Shown piece by piece: positions 34,426 through 47,251 of a DNA stretch of 64,000 bases (position 1 is the stretch's first letter; the number at the start of each line of letters is the position of its first letter). A model generated the notes under the pieces. That model made no database searches. It saw nothing but the letters and a program-made list of their open reading frames with translations, and had not been told where the DNA came from. This DNA is from Liquidambar formosana (taxonomy: Eukaryota > Streptophyta > Magnoliopsida > Saxifragales > Altingiaceae): contig CM077834.1 of assembly GCA_039720395.1 (NCBI GenBank), positions 1,488,001 through 1,552,000 of the forward strand. The letters run 5' to 3'. The position numbers were made by a program, and so were the translations under genes.

Positions 34426-37400
34426 CTGTGTGTGTGTGCGCAGTCGTTTTTTTTAACCTTTTAGGGTTTCAGGTTCAATTACCAATTCCGTGGCAAAAGG
34501 TTTGATGTTTCTGTATTACGGGCTTTTAGGGTTCGGTTTGTGCGTAGAATAATGGGTTTTGCTTTACTGCTTTTGCTCTGTTTCTTTGTTTGAGGAAACG
34601 TAATGAAAACAGATAAAAAGCTGTGAATCTTCAATATTAGAGCTTGTTTGGTCGTATACTCCGAAAACTGTACATGGTAACTCGAAAACAGCAAAATTTT
34701 TTGAGAACGTCGTTGTTTTCAGTTTTTCTTTCCAGAAAACAGAAGCTGAGAACATTGTTTTTATGTTTTCTGAAAATGACTTGTTTTGAAGAAAAATTTC
34801 CTTAAAACATTTTTTGAACCTGAACATGTTTTATGTTTATCATAAATATATATTTGCGAACAGGAAGCTGTTTTTGGAGTACACGACCAAACAGGCCCTT
34901 TGTTATTTGGGACATCAGAGCACATTCAATCCTAACTTGAGTTGAGTTATTTTCTTTGGGAAAAAATAGCAATAGAAAGCAAATGTAGGACTTCAAAAGC
35001 AGGTTGGCGGATATCCTACATTATTGTCATTGGATAAAAAAAAGGCTGAAATTAAAGGCGCATGTATCTTGTATGAAGGATTTCTGATAATTTGTATATA
35101 TTTGATCTGAGTCTTTTAAATTTTAAGTTTAAATGAGTTCTCTGTCAAAATGGATTTGTTTCTTAGTGAGTTTGGTAAGTACTTACTCAGTCAAGTAATT
35201 GTTCAAGACTTGTTTGGTTATTATTATTATTATTATTATCTTTAATTTTTTAAATTTTACTTAATAACATCAACTGAAACTATGAGGTTCTGTTTTGCTT
35301 GATTTTCTCAGAAACCAAATAGAGTCCTATGTGAAACTTTTACAGAAGAAAAAATCAAGCTTATATTGTTGACAATTTGATTTTCCAAACTTCATGCTAA
35401 AATACATCTAAGATTAGTGGAGCCTTAGGGAGGAAAATGTATCTGGAAAATTTTTTGAGGACCCATTTTATGGATTTTTATGATTAGCTGTGAAAAGTAG
35501 TTATATAGACAAAGGAAGACAATGAAATAAGGTTTTATCAGTCTTTTTGACTAATGATGATTGGTTAAATTTGTAGGAGATTTGGATGGCTCCTCTGTAC
35601 ATGAGGAAATTGGAGGGGATCTAGATTCGAAACATCGTGCTGGGTTACCCAATTCGCCATCTTCTTCAGGTGGGTTCCGTCAGTTTTCTTCAAAGGACTA
35701 TGTAGGGAGGAAATGAGTGCACAACATTATTTTGGTGGAAATGTGGAAATATATGTACAAGAAATGTTATCTTGTTTGCCCCATGAGTTTGTTTTCAGAC
35801 TGTAGGGTGGCTTTGGTCTTGGGAACATTCAATGGTCAGATCAGGTCGAGCCCTGCCACAGTGATAATATTGAATGACTCCCAACCTGTTATGACCTTTT
35901 TTCGCAGCATCAAAGCTTTTTGGAGATTTCGACAGGAAAATTTTTGCTTCTCGGTTCGTATGTCTCTGGCTTTATTTGCTTTATGCCTCACTGACAATTT
36001 TTTCAATGTGTACCAGGTGGCTGTGGTGAAGAGATCCTATAGCATGCACCTCAAATATATATTTTCTTTTTACCTAATTTGTTTTTCCATTTTTTTTTTT
36101 TGACAGAAATTATTTTGAGATTGCCTTTCTGTTTCTGTGAATCTTTTTGTTTGGGTTGACGTACATTAATTAGTGCTAAGTAAATTTTTTGATGGTCATG
36201 AAAGTATCTGACGTGTTGGTGTCGTGTCTTCAGGTCAACGACAGGAGAATCCTCTGCTGTTACTTGGACAGTATAGTGATGATGAATTGGAGGGGGAATC
36301 AAATAAAAGACTTGACCGGGCCATTGTGGATAATTCCCCGACTGACTATGGTGACCAGGTGATTTTGTTGAGTCCACAACCTTTGTTTACTTGGGCTGTC
36401 AAGTACCCTAAGTGTGATTTGGCTTGCCGTGAATAAAGCTTGAGCTTGGTTTTAAGGCCCATGAGCAAAGCTTAAGGCCTCAAGTGAACGTTTTATTTTA
36501 TTATTTTATTTACTAGGCAAGCTCTATGTATTTAATGAGGCTAAGCTTGGCTGTGGTGGGCTCAATGCTATTAATTCGTGTATCTTTAGAAACTGTGTGT
36601 GTGATACTTATATAATATTATTATTATTTAAACTAATAGTATTACTATAAGAAGAATTATTTAATGCGAATATTGCTTTTATGTTTTAAAAAGTTACTCT
36701 CTAAAAGAATTTAATTACAGTATTTAAGAACATATTAGAAATTGTAAAACTTATTTTCATATGCTTTCTAGACATGTGACCTTGTTTTCTTCTCAAGCAG
36801 GCCTGGGACCACAATCTTTTTCATATAATGATGGTGCCACCTTTTTTCACGGTTGGCTCAGTGGCCATTCTCTTTCTTTTTCTCAAAATTTCCGTATAAA
36901 ATATGCATGCGTGGACTTTGTGCTTGCAGGACATTGTTGACTGCCTTGTGTGCCTTATCAATTTTTTGATTAACTGTAATTTTAAAAATCCATGTTTTGC
37001 CATTTATTGTATCTGGTCTGCAAAGTTTGAATCAACTGGCAATCAGTTGTCTGTACGAGCACAAAATTTATTCATTAAACAATATTCAAAGTATGGACTA
37101 AATTCAAGTGTTTTGTTTAATTACATATCTTGCTCCTTTATCACGTGCAAATTCTATCTACCTCTTAAACTTATTGAGTTCTTCAGTTTTTCCAGACAAT
37201 TGTTGTCTGCACTAGTGTGGTGTAAATTTATCTAGCGATATTTAAGTTAAATTCAAGTGTTTTCTTCGTACCAGTCCTCATTTGCTTTGCACTTTGTAAA
37301 CTCTGTTTCCTTCATATCCTAAGTATTAAATTTGACCAGGTTAACAAATCTGTGGGCCAACAATCTGAAGATATGGAAGTCAATGCGGGTGAAGACCTTG

Positions 37401-40400
37401 CTGCTCAGGAGGTCAAGCAACAGGATCTGGAAAGAGATTCTGCTTCACTGGATGTTTCCCAGAATCTGGAGGGCAATGATATTGGGCAAAGTGATGCTAA
37501 TGCCTCTGGTGATTTATACGAAGACATGGATTCATCAAAACAAGTTTCTATTCCTGGAACTTCTGACGTACAAGTAGTTGGCGATGTGAGTTCAGGCTGG
37601 AAAATAGTGATGCATGAAGCTAGTGATCGATATTATTACTGGAATATTGAGACTGGAGAAACTTCATGGGAAGTACCTGATGTTTTGGCTCAATCAAATG
37701 AATTGACTGATGAACAGAAAACTTCGTGTGTTGTGGAAGAAATAGAAAGCGCTCCTATAGTTCCACATGAGTCCAGCTCTAGTTTAGATGGAGATCTGGA
37801 TGGTTCTTCAGCTAAGCATGCTATTGATTGGTCTAAGGTTTCTATTGATGAGTCTCAAATGGATGAGCAGAATGAAGGATACAGAGATGAACTTTTAGAA
37901 GATAAATACTGGGGGCCTGATGTTAATCCAAGTGAATTAAAAAGTAGCACTGGTGTAGTTAGCGCATTATCTCATGGAACTTCTTTAATTGGGAACTACC
38001 CATCTTCCCGGCAGTCAAGTGATGCTCTTTTGGGTAACAAGAGTTCAACAAGAGTTGGTTTTGAGTGCATTTACTGTAAAATAGCTAATGAAGAACAAGA
38101 AACAGGGATTGATCTTTCTTCTCGTCTAGTGAAATATGGTGAACATTTGTTAGAGAGATTGAAGTCATTAAAAGGGTATGCACATGTCTGCTTTGCGTTG
38201 TTTCTCCACACTCTTCTGCATTAGCATTTTTTTTTTTCTTTTTAATTTTTAAATTTGATGATGCTTTATCTTATGATAACTAGAAATATATGTTACAGAT
38301 CCAATGGCCATGTGCAAGGACAGGATTGGATGTCAAAGTTTACTTTGGAAGTTGAGATTAGACTTTCTGATCTTAGGTCACTTTTATCTTATGGATCATC
38401 TTTGGCTCCTTTTTGGGTGCACTCTGAAAGGCAGCTTAAACGACTGGAAGAGGCCATTAATGATGAAGTTTGCCGATCAACTATATCTGCACCAACGAAT
38501 GAAATTGATGCAAATCATGACTCTTTCTTAAGTGATCAGGATAAATTACAGGAAAGCAAGGGGGACAAATCTGAAGCAGACGGAAATGAAAAGAAAGTAG
38601 TGTCTACTTCTGAAAATTGTAATGCTTCTTCTCCTAATGTTCATACAGTAACAGTAGTGCAGATAGATTCACGCGATGAGGCTCCTAATAGTGATGCTGT
38701 CAATGCTGAGCCCATTTCTTCATTTGGATATGATACTAAGCATTCGGGCAGTGGTGCTGAAGGAAACAATCAAGAAGTCAATGGGACTGCACTCCATGAT
38801 GGATTAACTCCCAAGCCTGGTCTTCATGTTGGGGAAGATGTAGACATGGATGTGGACATGGAAGTTGAAGATGCAATTCCAGCAAGCAACATGACTATTG
38901 GAGATGCATTAGGTGCAAAATATTTTATTCCATCTGAGCAGCCTGTTCAGCCAAGTTCAATTGTAGAATACCCATTCTTGGCATCAGAAGATGGGGTTAG
39001 TATTCCACCTCCTCCTGATGAAGAATGGATTCCCCCACCACCTCCTGATAATGAAGTGATTCCTCCACCTCCACCTGATGAGCCACCTGAACCCTCGTAT
39101 CCCCCACCCCCTTCTTATTCCGAGATTGTACAACCTCTTTCTTACATGGAGCAATACAATCTATCCTACACTAGTTCTAATTTTGAATATTATGGACACA
39201 CAGTCACTGAAGTCCCAAACAGTAATTTTTATGGACATGCTGAAGGATGTCAGGTTGCTGTGCCTCATCCACCACTGTACTATGAAGCAGTTTCCAACAT
39301 ATATTCCAATAGTGATCCAGTCATTGTTAACCCTGTTGAGCCTGTAGCATATTATGATCTTCAAGATGGAAAAGTACCTCCTGTACCTGTTGTTAGTAGC
39401 ATAGAATCTTCTGGGCTTCACAGTGGATCGGCTGCTGTGAGTTATGACACCCTTGCTTCTGAACAAAATGGAGCCATTGATGGCCCTGCAGAAGTGGGCT
39501 GCAGTTCATTACCAAATACAAAGGCTGACATTTCTGCTGTTGGTAGCGAAACTGAAGTTGCATCTGTAGGGGTTCCTTTTGCTTCAGCCAGTTTCCAAGC
39601 TCCAGCAGCAAATGAGAATGTTCCTGTACCATCAACCGATGTTGTGACTGCTGCTGTGGCTGTTGCTGCTGCATCAGCGGTTGCTAAGGTCCAATCTAAA
39701 GGTAAATTCTTTTTAATACCCAAATAATTGCATGTAGATTAACATAATTTAATGGGTATCTAATTGACGTAGCCATTTCTCTAAAAATAAATGACACGTC
39801 TGCTCAAATGGTGATGATTCAGAGCGATTAATGTTTTGTCCGTTAGGAGTCCACGTAACAGATTTCTGCCCATAATTCAGTTATTCGCATGGTTGCAGGT
39901 TGCAACTATATGATTGAGTTATGTAGAATTAAAAAAAAAAAAAAAGTACTAAAAAAAAGAAAAAGAAAAAGAAAAAGTTTAGATTCTTTGAAAAAGTACA
40001 AAATTACTGGTTTAGGAGAAAAGCAGTATGTGTTTTGGGAAATTTTTATCTGGTTGGTTGGTTATGATCCTCTGAGGGGGTTCTTTCTGTAAAACCCAAG
40101 TGATGCATCTGCTATGGCCTATTGAGGTATGGGGTATGCTGAATATGTCTGTGTCAATGGTTTGCTGAATAGATGTGGCCTGCCATATAGAATTATATGG
40201 ACGATCACCTTTTCATATTAACTAATTTATTTGGCAGCACAGGTGTTACGTCTTGAATTTTGAGTTTCTTCAGAGTTCAGACATCCAATCTCATATTTAA
40301 TGCATGAATGAAAGCTGTTTTTTTCTATTTGTTTCCTCACTTATGTCTGGATTTAATTTTTTCTAGCACCCAGAACTCTTGTTGATTAATTACATTCTAG

Positions 40401-42243
40401 AAGACTTCAGGTTACTGGAATGGACTTTTATGCTATAAAATCTTACTGAAGACTTCCTTTTTCTCTTCATCAGTGCGTACCAAGAAACGGACAAATGCTG
40501 TAGCATCCACATTGAGGTCTAATAAGAAAGTCTCTACTTTGGTAGACAAGGTACATTTTACATCCTATATGTTACTTGATAAACTTTGAGGTGGTCCATG
40601 CTCATTAGGAATATTTATAATTAGTTTTATGGAACCATTTTCACATTATTGTTTCTGTTATCATTAGTGGAAGGCAGCTAAAGAGGAGTTGCATGAAGAT
40701 GAGGAAGATGAACCTGAAAACACTTATGAGGCTTTAGAGAAGAAGAGAAGAAGGGAAATAGAGGTATGAAATGCCAAATGGATTTTTTTGTTTTCTTTCT
40801 ATTTCTTGTTTTGTAGTATACTATTCTTGCTTGCTTTGGGTGCCTTATGTTCCTTTAATGCAGGAATGGCGTGCACAGCAAATTGCCAGCGGAGAGGCCA
40901 GAGATAATGCTAATTTTCAGCCTCTGGGTGGTGATTGGTATGGGAGCTTAACCCCTTGTCTAATAATTCTCTGTAGCACTTGTTGTATATGGGCCCTACG
41001 GCAATTATGGTGTGGTACACTGCATTTTTCTTGGCCTAGTGGTAAGTTGTGGCAATTATGGTGTGAATGACGTGAGGTCAAATCCTATCTAATGTCTAAA
41101 AAAGAAAAGGATCCTTTAAATTTTTCGTGATACATTGAAGCTGCTGAACTGCTTCTTAATGTTCGTATATATATCTATGTGTGTGTGTGTGTGATTAGAA
41201 AATTTTATGTATTTTGGGTTTTAACTCTACGACTTCTAAATTGTCCTTGATAAATGGGTAGCAGAAAGGATCAATATATGTAAATGAAACTTGTCAATTG
41301 AGTAGCAGCAGGGATCAACATCTTTATTCTATTTCCATCTCCTTCTTCTGTTTCAAGTGATGCATTATATCTTCATTTTCTACAGGCGTGAGCGGGTGAA
41401 GCGCAAGAGAGCTCAAAAAACCCGTGAAGCTGCTCAGAGTCCACCAGAGGCACTTACTGAAAGAACCCATCAGGCTGATTTAATAGAACTTTCAAGAGAT
41501 CTCCCGTCTGGATGGCAGGTATTTTAATTGTGTTCCAGCTCTGAGCGTTTTCCTATAATCCAATGAGTGTAAGTCGATTAGAAGGGTGGTGCAGACGCTA
41601 CTGATGTGAATGTATTTCAAACTGCTAAAATTCTCAAGTTAGCATTATGCCTCTCTTTCTGAGGTGGTGTGGAAAATGTTGGGCAATATGGAAGAAGAAT
41701 TTCAGACCATTAACCTTACTTCCCTTTTATAACTATGGATAATGCATTCCAAAGATGGGAGCAGTGCTCCCTCTGGTACTCAGGAGTTGGGGATGTCATG
41801 AACTGGCATACCGGCCTGAAACTGAGATATTAATGACTTTGCTATGCTGTTCATTATTGATTGGAACTGTAACATGAGCTGTATGGATGGAAACTTTGGT
41901 CACGAATGGTGAGATCAGTTTAAATTCCTAAAATGTCTAATATGGAATTTTCTAGGTTTAACTATTGAATGAGGTGTTGTTTGTCCAAGTTGGGTTTTTT
42001 ATTTAATGTTCCTTGGGTTTTTTCCTAGCTTTGCTGGATTTAACCTTGTTTAATGCATCAAGTTAACGACCCTTCTTTTTTATCAAGATTAATGGAAATT
42101 TTTGTTCTTTTATTGTCTGATATCTAATCTTAGTTTCCCATTCCATTCCTCTTTTGCAGGCTTATTGGGATGAATCCTCGAAGCAGGTCTATTATGGAAA
42201 TGCCGTCACCTCAGAGACAACCTGGACCAAACCGACAAAATGA
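34282..42243 (+). CDS. Two-WW-domain, proline-rich nuclear-type protein (FNBP4-like)
   Basis: Exons 34282..34366, 35577..35669, 36234..36358, 37340..38175, 38299..39701, 40474..40550, 40668..40763, 40864..40937, 41386..41518 and 42160..42243 total 3006 nt, giving 1001 residues. The basic start MGKRKERRLAAMSAAGRRVK and LLGQYSDDELE match plant and animal FNBP4-like proteins. WW domain 1 spans about 185-216 (W188, YYYW, W211, P214). A PPPPPD-rich stretch at about 615-655 is a WW/SH3-type ligand. Basic and coiled segments (RTKKRTN, EKKRRREIEEWRAQQ, RERVKRKRAQKTR) suggest nuclear location. WW domain 2 (W973 ... W996, P999) is the very C-terminus, and its intron falls right after GWQ. Human FNBP4 binds formins. 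The plant role is not known to me, and splicing-related binding of proline-rich partners is a guess. The large exon 5 encodes low-complexity acidic sequence. Confidence 0.9.
34375..34440. repeat. Compound CT/TA/TG microsatellite at the first intron donor
   Basis: Intron 1 of the WW-domain gene begins gtgctctctct at 34367. It runs directly through a CT tract, a TA tract and a TG tract. Confidence 0.95.
34642..34896. mobile_element. Inverted-repeat MITE, 'GCYTGTTTGGTCGT' termini, 255 bp
   Basis: The left end gcttgtttggtcgtatactc and the reverse complement of the right end, gcctgtttggtcgtgtactc, match at 18 of 20 positions. The inner arms continue with gaaaactg/aaaacag. It lies in intron 1 of the WW-domain gene. 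No clear target duplication, so the superfamily is open. Confidence 0.7.
41026..41105 (+). repeat. tRNA-like SINE head in WW-gene intron 8
   Basis: TTGGCCTAGTGGTAAG followed about 40 bases later by GAGGTCAAATCCTA resembles the A and B boxes of a tRNA-derived SINE, ending in aaaaaag. It has no full tRNA fold and is not called as a tRNA. Confidence 0.35.
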
Positions 42244-43833
42244 GCTATAATGAATCTGAGAAAAGTAGTCAAATTTCTTCTAATTTTCATTTTTGGGTCA
42301 TAATTATTATTTTTATTCCTCTTGTATATCATCTAGAGGTCGATTATGAAGCAATTTATACCTTTTTCTTAGTGAGAGCAAAACTTAAGCGGCTATGTTT
42401 ATTGTCTTCATTAGTTTATTCTAAGGAAATTGCATTGTTGCTTTAGATTTAACAGCTGACAAGTCCTTACCCTTGAAAAAGGCCATGATGTTTTAAGGCA
42501 AACTTGACTGGTGGGGTTCTGAGGTTAAACGGAAAATGTTGGATGGCAACCTAGCAGGCATTGCAGGAGAAAATTGCCAATTAATTATGTCCTCTTTTTT
42601 TTATTTTGGCCAAGTTAAATAATATATATAGGGTTTAGGACCTTTTTGTCATTACTCCATTTTGGTTAAAATCCTAGTTCTTCTAAATCAGTAAAATTAG
42701 GTCAACCAATGATAATTGAACCATTTCACAAAAGTCACATCAACCGTTTAATGGAAAATTTTCAATAATAATAATAAAAACAAATAAATAAATAAATCCT
42801 GGCATGTGTTGGCACCATCCAAAACAATTATTTGGAATAGGAAAATTTATATTAAATAGACCCTAAATTTTAAATCTAAGCAAAATTTTCAGTATAGGAA
42901 TTACAATGATTCAATACAAGCAGACATGGTATGATGAAACTTTTGGTACTCAGGATTTTGTTTTTTTCAGTCTAAGAATTACAATAGTTCCGTACAAGCA
43001 GACATGGCATGATGTAACTTTTGGTACTCAAAGGATGTAACTCACTTTGTGAGGATCTACACCCATTTTTGGTATTGTTAGGAAGAAGCCATAGCAGTGG
43101 ATAAATTACCCTCAATCTATAAATTAAGAAATAAAGATGGCCTTTAGAGGAGAATTATCAAATAAGAAAACAATTTTTTTTTTTTTTTTTTTTTGCCTAG
43201 TCAATTACAAATAATAATTAAAAAAACCCTTGTAGTTTGTTTCACGTCTTTCAACCATCCCATAATATGATAGTATGGTATTTTTGGTCCCAACTAATTT
43301 GACCAATCCAACTGATGTTAACCAAATGGGTAATTTTCCATTTAGTACCTTCCCTGTTCAATGACCAATCTGGTTTTCTTGACATAGATCTAGAAGGTTG
43401 TACCCAGTGCACAAAGCTTCCAACTATAACAAGATCTAAGGTAGGTAAGTGGTAAGCAGCCATAAACCCATTTGAGAGAGGCGGATTCCCGGATATCGTG
43501 GCCAGTGATGGGTCCATACAGTAATGTTTGAACACTGACATACCAATGGGAAAAACAGCACTAATGCCGACCAAAAATATATATTGAAAGAAACATTAAG
43601 TTGCATGGCTTCCATGTTCGTATAATTTTCTGCCTAACAAACGTTAATTCATGATATCTGATGCTGCCCTAGCCACAATTTAGGCAAAGCACAGTAAGCA
43701 GGCAAAGCTTACTACAAGACAGTGTTTTCAATTATTTAATAATTTGTCACAAGTCAAAAAGAATACAGCACAAAAACATAAAAGCTACAACGTAAGGATA
43801 GTCCACAAATTTATAGGGATTTCAACTACTCTC
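42244..43833. other. Intergenic between convergent genes, with 79-bp tandem duplication
   Basis: A direct duplication lies at about 42888-42966 and 42967-43035: both copies carry attacaat, acaagcagacatgg, atgatg and aacttttggtactca. A poly(T) tract lies near 43171-43194. No gene is supported. Confidence 0.7.
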
Positions 43834-46800
43834 TCATCTTCGCCTATTGTCCCGGTAAGGTCCCTCACTTTCTTGATCCTTCAGGAAGCCTAGAAAAGCA
43901 AGAAAGCCGAAAAAGAAGAACCCGCCTGTCCAGCCACCTCCACCGCCACCACCACCTCCTCCACCATCACCATCGTCACGGGGTGGAAATCCCGTCCCAC
44001 CATCATCGAGTTCTGGAGACTTTTCCTTGGCTGAAATTCAGTTAATGATTAGAGGCCATTCCAAGAATTGAAATTCATCATAGAATTGCATTAAAGGGGG
44101 AAATAGGGTTATGCATGATAAATCTTTCAATATGCATTCATATAAATAATAGGACTGCAAATTTCTTTAGTTTCAACTAACTACTACCACACCTCAAGAA
44201 GTTATTAATGAAGTTTTTTTAGAGGGATTTCTTAGTATTTGGTGCATCATTCAATATTAGAATGCTGCAGTGGTTTAGGCAAATGATTAACTATTGTTTA
44301 AAAAAAGTCACCAAAATTATATTCTCTTTAACAGGTGATAACATGGAATTGATGTCTAGCAAAAATACCCAACTGTTAATCACTGGTTGAAATAACTGAA
44401 CAGGCTGATTAATTAAGCCCAATAAGTAGCATCTATATTGTCCTTTCATTAAGATGAGGAGTATCATTGCAACAACGGGTATACTAGTTTTGAAACTGAA
44501 GCAAAAGAATTCTTCAAGTAATGAAGCTAGCTTAAGCGAAGGTTTCAATGAGGAGAGGATGAAGTAGATAGCAGAAAGACAACTATGCATTGAGGAGATG
44601 GTGAAAAATTTTGATAAATAGCTTAAATGATTACAAAGAGCAGTTCATATGCAATTTTAGAAAGTCAATAAAGTAAGAAAAACTTTTTTTTACCATCAAT
44701 AGGAGCAATGGTAATTGTTGAAGACTGGCGTGTGACGGTTTGGGTTTGCTCAGCGCTACATCTCGCATTCTGCAAATAAAACAAAGCCGGATCAAGACCT
44801 TAAAAACAAAGTTTCTTCATTGAACTGTCAGATCCAAGTATCTATGAAAAAACAACATACAAAGACAATCCATAGAATAAACCAGTTTTCCTTATTGAAC
44901 TGTCAAGTCCAAGTATCTATGAAGAAACAACATACACAAAAATCCATATAATATTTCTTGACCTGCATTGTTTATACTTTCAAGAAATTTCCCCAACTCC
45001 CCATCCCATGTTATTAATTTAAGGGTTCATTTATAACAGGATACTTAGAAGATACATGGCAGTATGTAGTACAAAAATGCTCCTCCATAAAAACCTTAAC
45101 ATGCAGGACTACAAGTGTGTCCATAAAACATCCAGATTGGGGCTGTCAATTAACTAGCTTCTAGTCAGTAACTATGCCCGTAACCAGCCTGGGAAAGCTT
45201 TCCAACTTAGGTTTGCCTCAGCGATCATTGTTAGAAGATGGCTATAAAAGGCAATAAGATCACTTAATATAATAGCTAAACTTTCCTGCTATCTGCAATA
45301 TATAATGGACGAATCTTCATCTCCAATAGCAAAAAAAAAAAAAATCTAAGATAAATTTTCAGCAATCACTATTTGCTGAATATGTAAAGGCATGTGGGTG
45401 GTATTAGGAGACATGAAAATAAAAACTTACCAAAGCAGCAGCACAAATTATAGAAGCAGATTGCATTCGCATAGAATGTGTGATGGGTCTTCTTCTATTA
45501 AAAGGACGCGCTTGCGAGCAGAGCCCTACTGGACTAGATCCAGTAAGCTTAATCCCCCCCCTACATTGACCTTCTGTTTTCACTGCATGAAGAAGATATC
45601 ACAGTCTACAGGACTGATGTAGGACAGCCTCAAAACACATAAGAGTGAAAAAGAAACAGAGAAAGAAAAGAAAAGAAGTAAAACCCTTAGGAGTCGGCAC
45701 CTTAGGGGGTATGGAGTCGGCACCACACCTAAAGAAACTCAATTTTTATTAATCCATAGCTGATTTATTTTAAGAGATATGGAGTCTTTATATAGACCCC
45801 AAGTACATCAACTATGGTAATACTTGCTCCTGAATTCATGAAAATTAAAATGCGACAATCAAGAAATTCCATAAATAAAGATAATTAAAATATGGTAAAT
45901 CTTGGCCTTCAAGCAATGAAGTCATGGGCTAGGTCCTGTCCGCATCAACAGGGGCGGTTGCACTAAGGTGCACATGTGCGCCTGTGCAACCACCCAAATA
46001 ATTTTTTTTAAAATTTTTTATTAAAATTTGGATAAGTAAATTTATGTAGTGCTTTAGCCTTCATTGAGAAAAAATAGTTAATTTTGATTAAATGTAATTA
46101 AATTTTGATTAAATTTATTAAAATTCACCACTTTTGTAGATTATATAAAGTTAAGGCTTAGTTTATTCTTATGTGCAACCATTAAGAAGAACTTTGTCCC
46201 ATATTAGGTACAGGGTGTTAAGAGTGGTATATAATTAGTAAGGTTCCTCATCTCTAAAAGTTACCTGAGTTTTTAAAGTATGGCGTCGATTTTATGTCCT
46301 ACTTCATCACTTTTATCAGTTATGTCAATGTGTGACTTTCACCTTCTCCTATTTTGTTAGGATTTTGTTCTACATCGGGTAAACAGGGGTGTTACGAGTA
46401 GTATATAAGCAGATTTTACGTCTCTGAAAATCACTAGGCATTTTAAAATATGACATGTCAATCTTATGTCCTTTCATCACCTTTATTCAATGATGCTGAT
46501 ATGTGCTCCTACCTTTCTCCCTTCACCATCTTACCTTTAGCAAAAATATTAAAACTAAAATTTTAAATTAAAAAAAAAATGCAACCACTAGGAAAAAAAT
46601 TCTAGATCCGCCCCTGCGCATCAAGGACTTTAATCAAAATGAATATATGCAAATTGGCCAGAACCAATAAAATAAAGTTTCAACCAAGGCAAAAATGTGA
46701 ATAGTCTTGAAGAAGTTTTCCATCTGATTTATAGGAACCCCAACTTCCTTCTCAATTTACTCAAGCTAAAAGCTGCTTAACTATCCCAAAAAGATTATAC

Positions 46801-47077
46801 AGAGTAAATTTTATTTCATATGTAATGACACCTAAAATAATCATTGTGGCAATGAAACTAACACATGTTCTTCATCTTCATCATGTATATTAACGATAGA
46901 TAAAAAGCATGCTCAAATGAAGTCAGAAAAAGTAAGAGCACAACCATGAATATATGAATAACATGAAAGAAATCTTATATATTATCCACTAGATTATAAT
47001 AAGTTAGGGATAGATATCCATATACCTAGCGGTCTCTTAACTGAGCTGACAACAGTACTTGCAGCCAATGAAGACAT
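43834..47077 (-). CDS. Small glycine-rich, single-span protein, probably chloroplast (YELLOW LEAF 1-like)
   Basis: Coding exons 47026..47077, 45431..45582, 44694..44769 and 43834..44030 total 477 nt, giving 158 residues. The start MSSLAASTVVSSVKRPL and the following Ser/Arg-rich region look like a chloroplast transit peptide. RMQSASIICAAALNARC and ELDDGGTGFPPRDDGDG follow, then an uninterrupted run of 11 glycines, then WTGGFFFFGFLAFLGFLKD, one hydrophobic helix, and a charged tail ending RRR. All phases join cleanly. The layout recalls small plant chloroplast proteins such as rice YELLOW LEAF 1, but this comparison is from memory and weak. A leader exon near 48953-49040 (donor AAG|gtaact) and an acceptor just before 47098 suggest a 5' UTR intron. 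The first coding intron contains the hAT-type element. Confidence 0.8.
45949..46616. mobile_element. Non-autonomous hAT element, 668 bp, perfect 8-bp target duplication
   Basis: The left end CAGGGGCGG and the right end CCGCCCCTG are inverted copies of a common plant hAT terminus (CAGGGGCGGAT/CTAG type). CGCATCAA flanks both sides exactly (45941-45948 and 46617-46624). There is no transposase, and internal sequence is AT-rich. It sits in the first coding intron of the glycine-rich protein gene. Confidence 0.92.
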
Positions 47078-47220
47078 ATTGATGCAATGGAGAAATTGAC
47101 CTGAAAATTTAACTGCTTTCATTAGAAAAAAAACAAATATTTGATGCATAAAAGGAAATTAGTCTTGTAAGACAATAGAATAAATTTAAGAGAACAAAGA
47201 AGTCTATGTACCATGTGTAT

Positions 47221-47226
<6 letters not shown>

Positions 47227-47251
<25 letters not shown>
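47227..47251. repeat. TG microsatellite
   Basis: An uninterrupted tgtgtg run in the first coding intron of the glycine-rich protein gene. Confidence 0.95.

Noticed and set aside
39161..39723. ORFs of about 90-100 codons opposite the WW-protein exon 5
   Set aside because: They are antisense shadows of the long proline/glutamate-rich exon, showing poly-Gln or Ala/Thr-rich low complexity only.
41026..41105. Possible tRNA gene
   Set aside because: The A- and B-box-like segments are not embedded in a cloverleaf and lack a proper acceptor stem, so it fits a SINE head better.
45660..45730. Repeated ggagtcggcacc phrases as a CRISPR-like or tandem array
   Set aside because: Only two short copies with no regular spacing. 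Plant nuclear DNA would not carry a CRISPR array.
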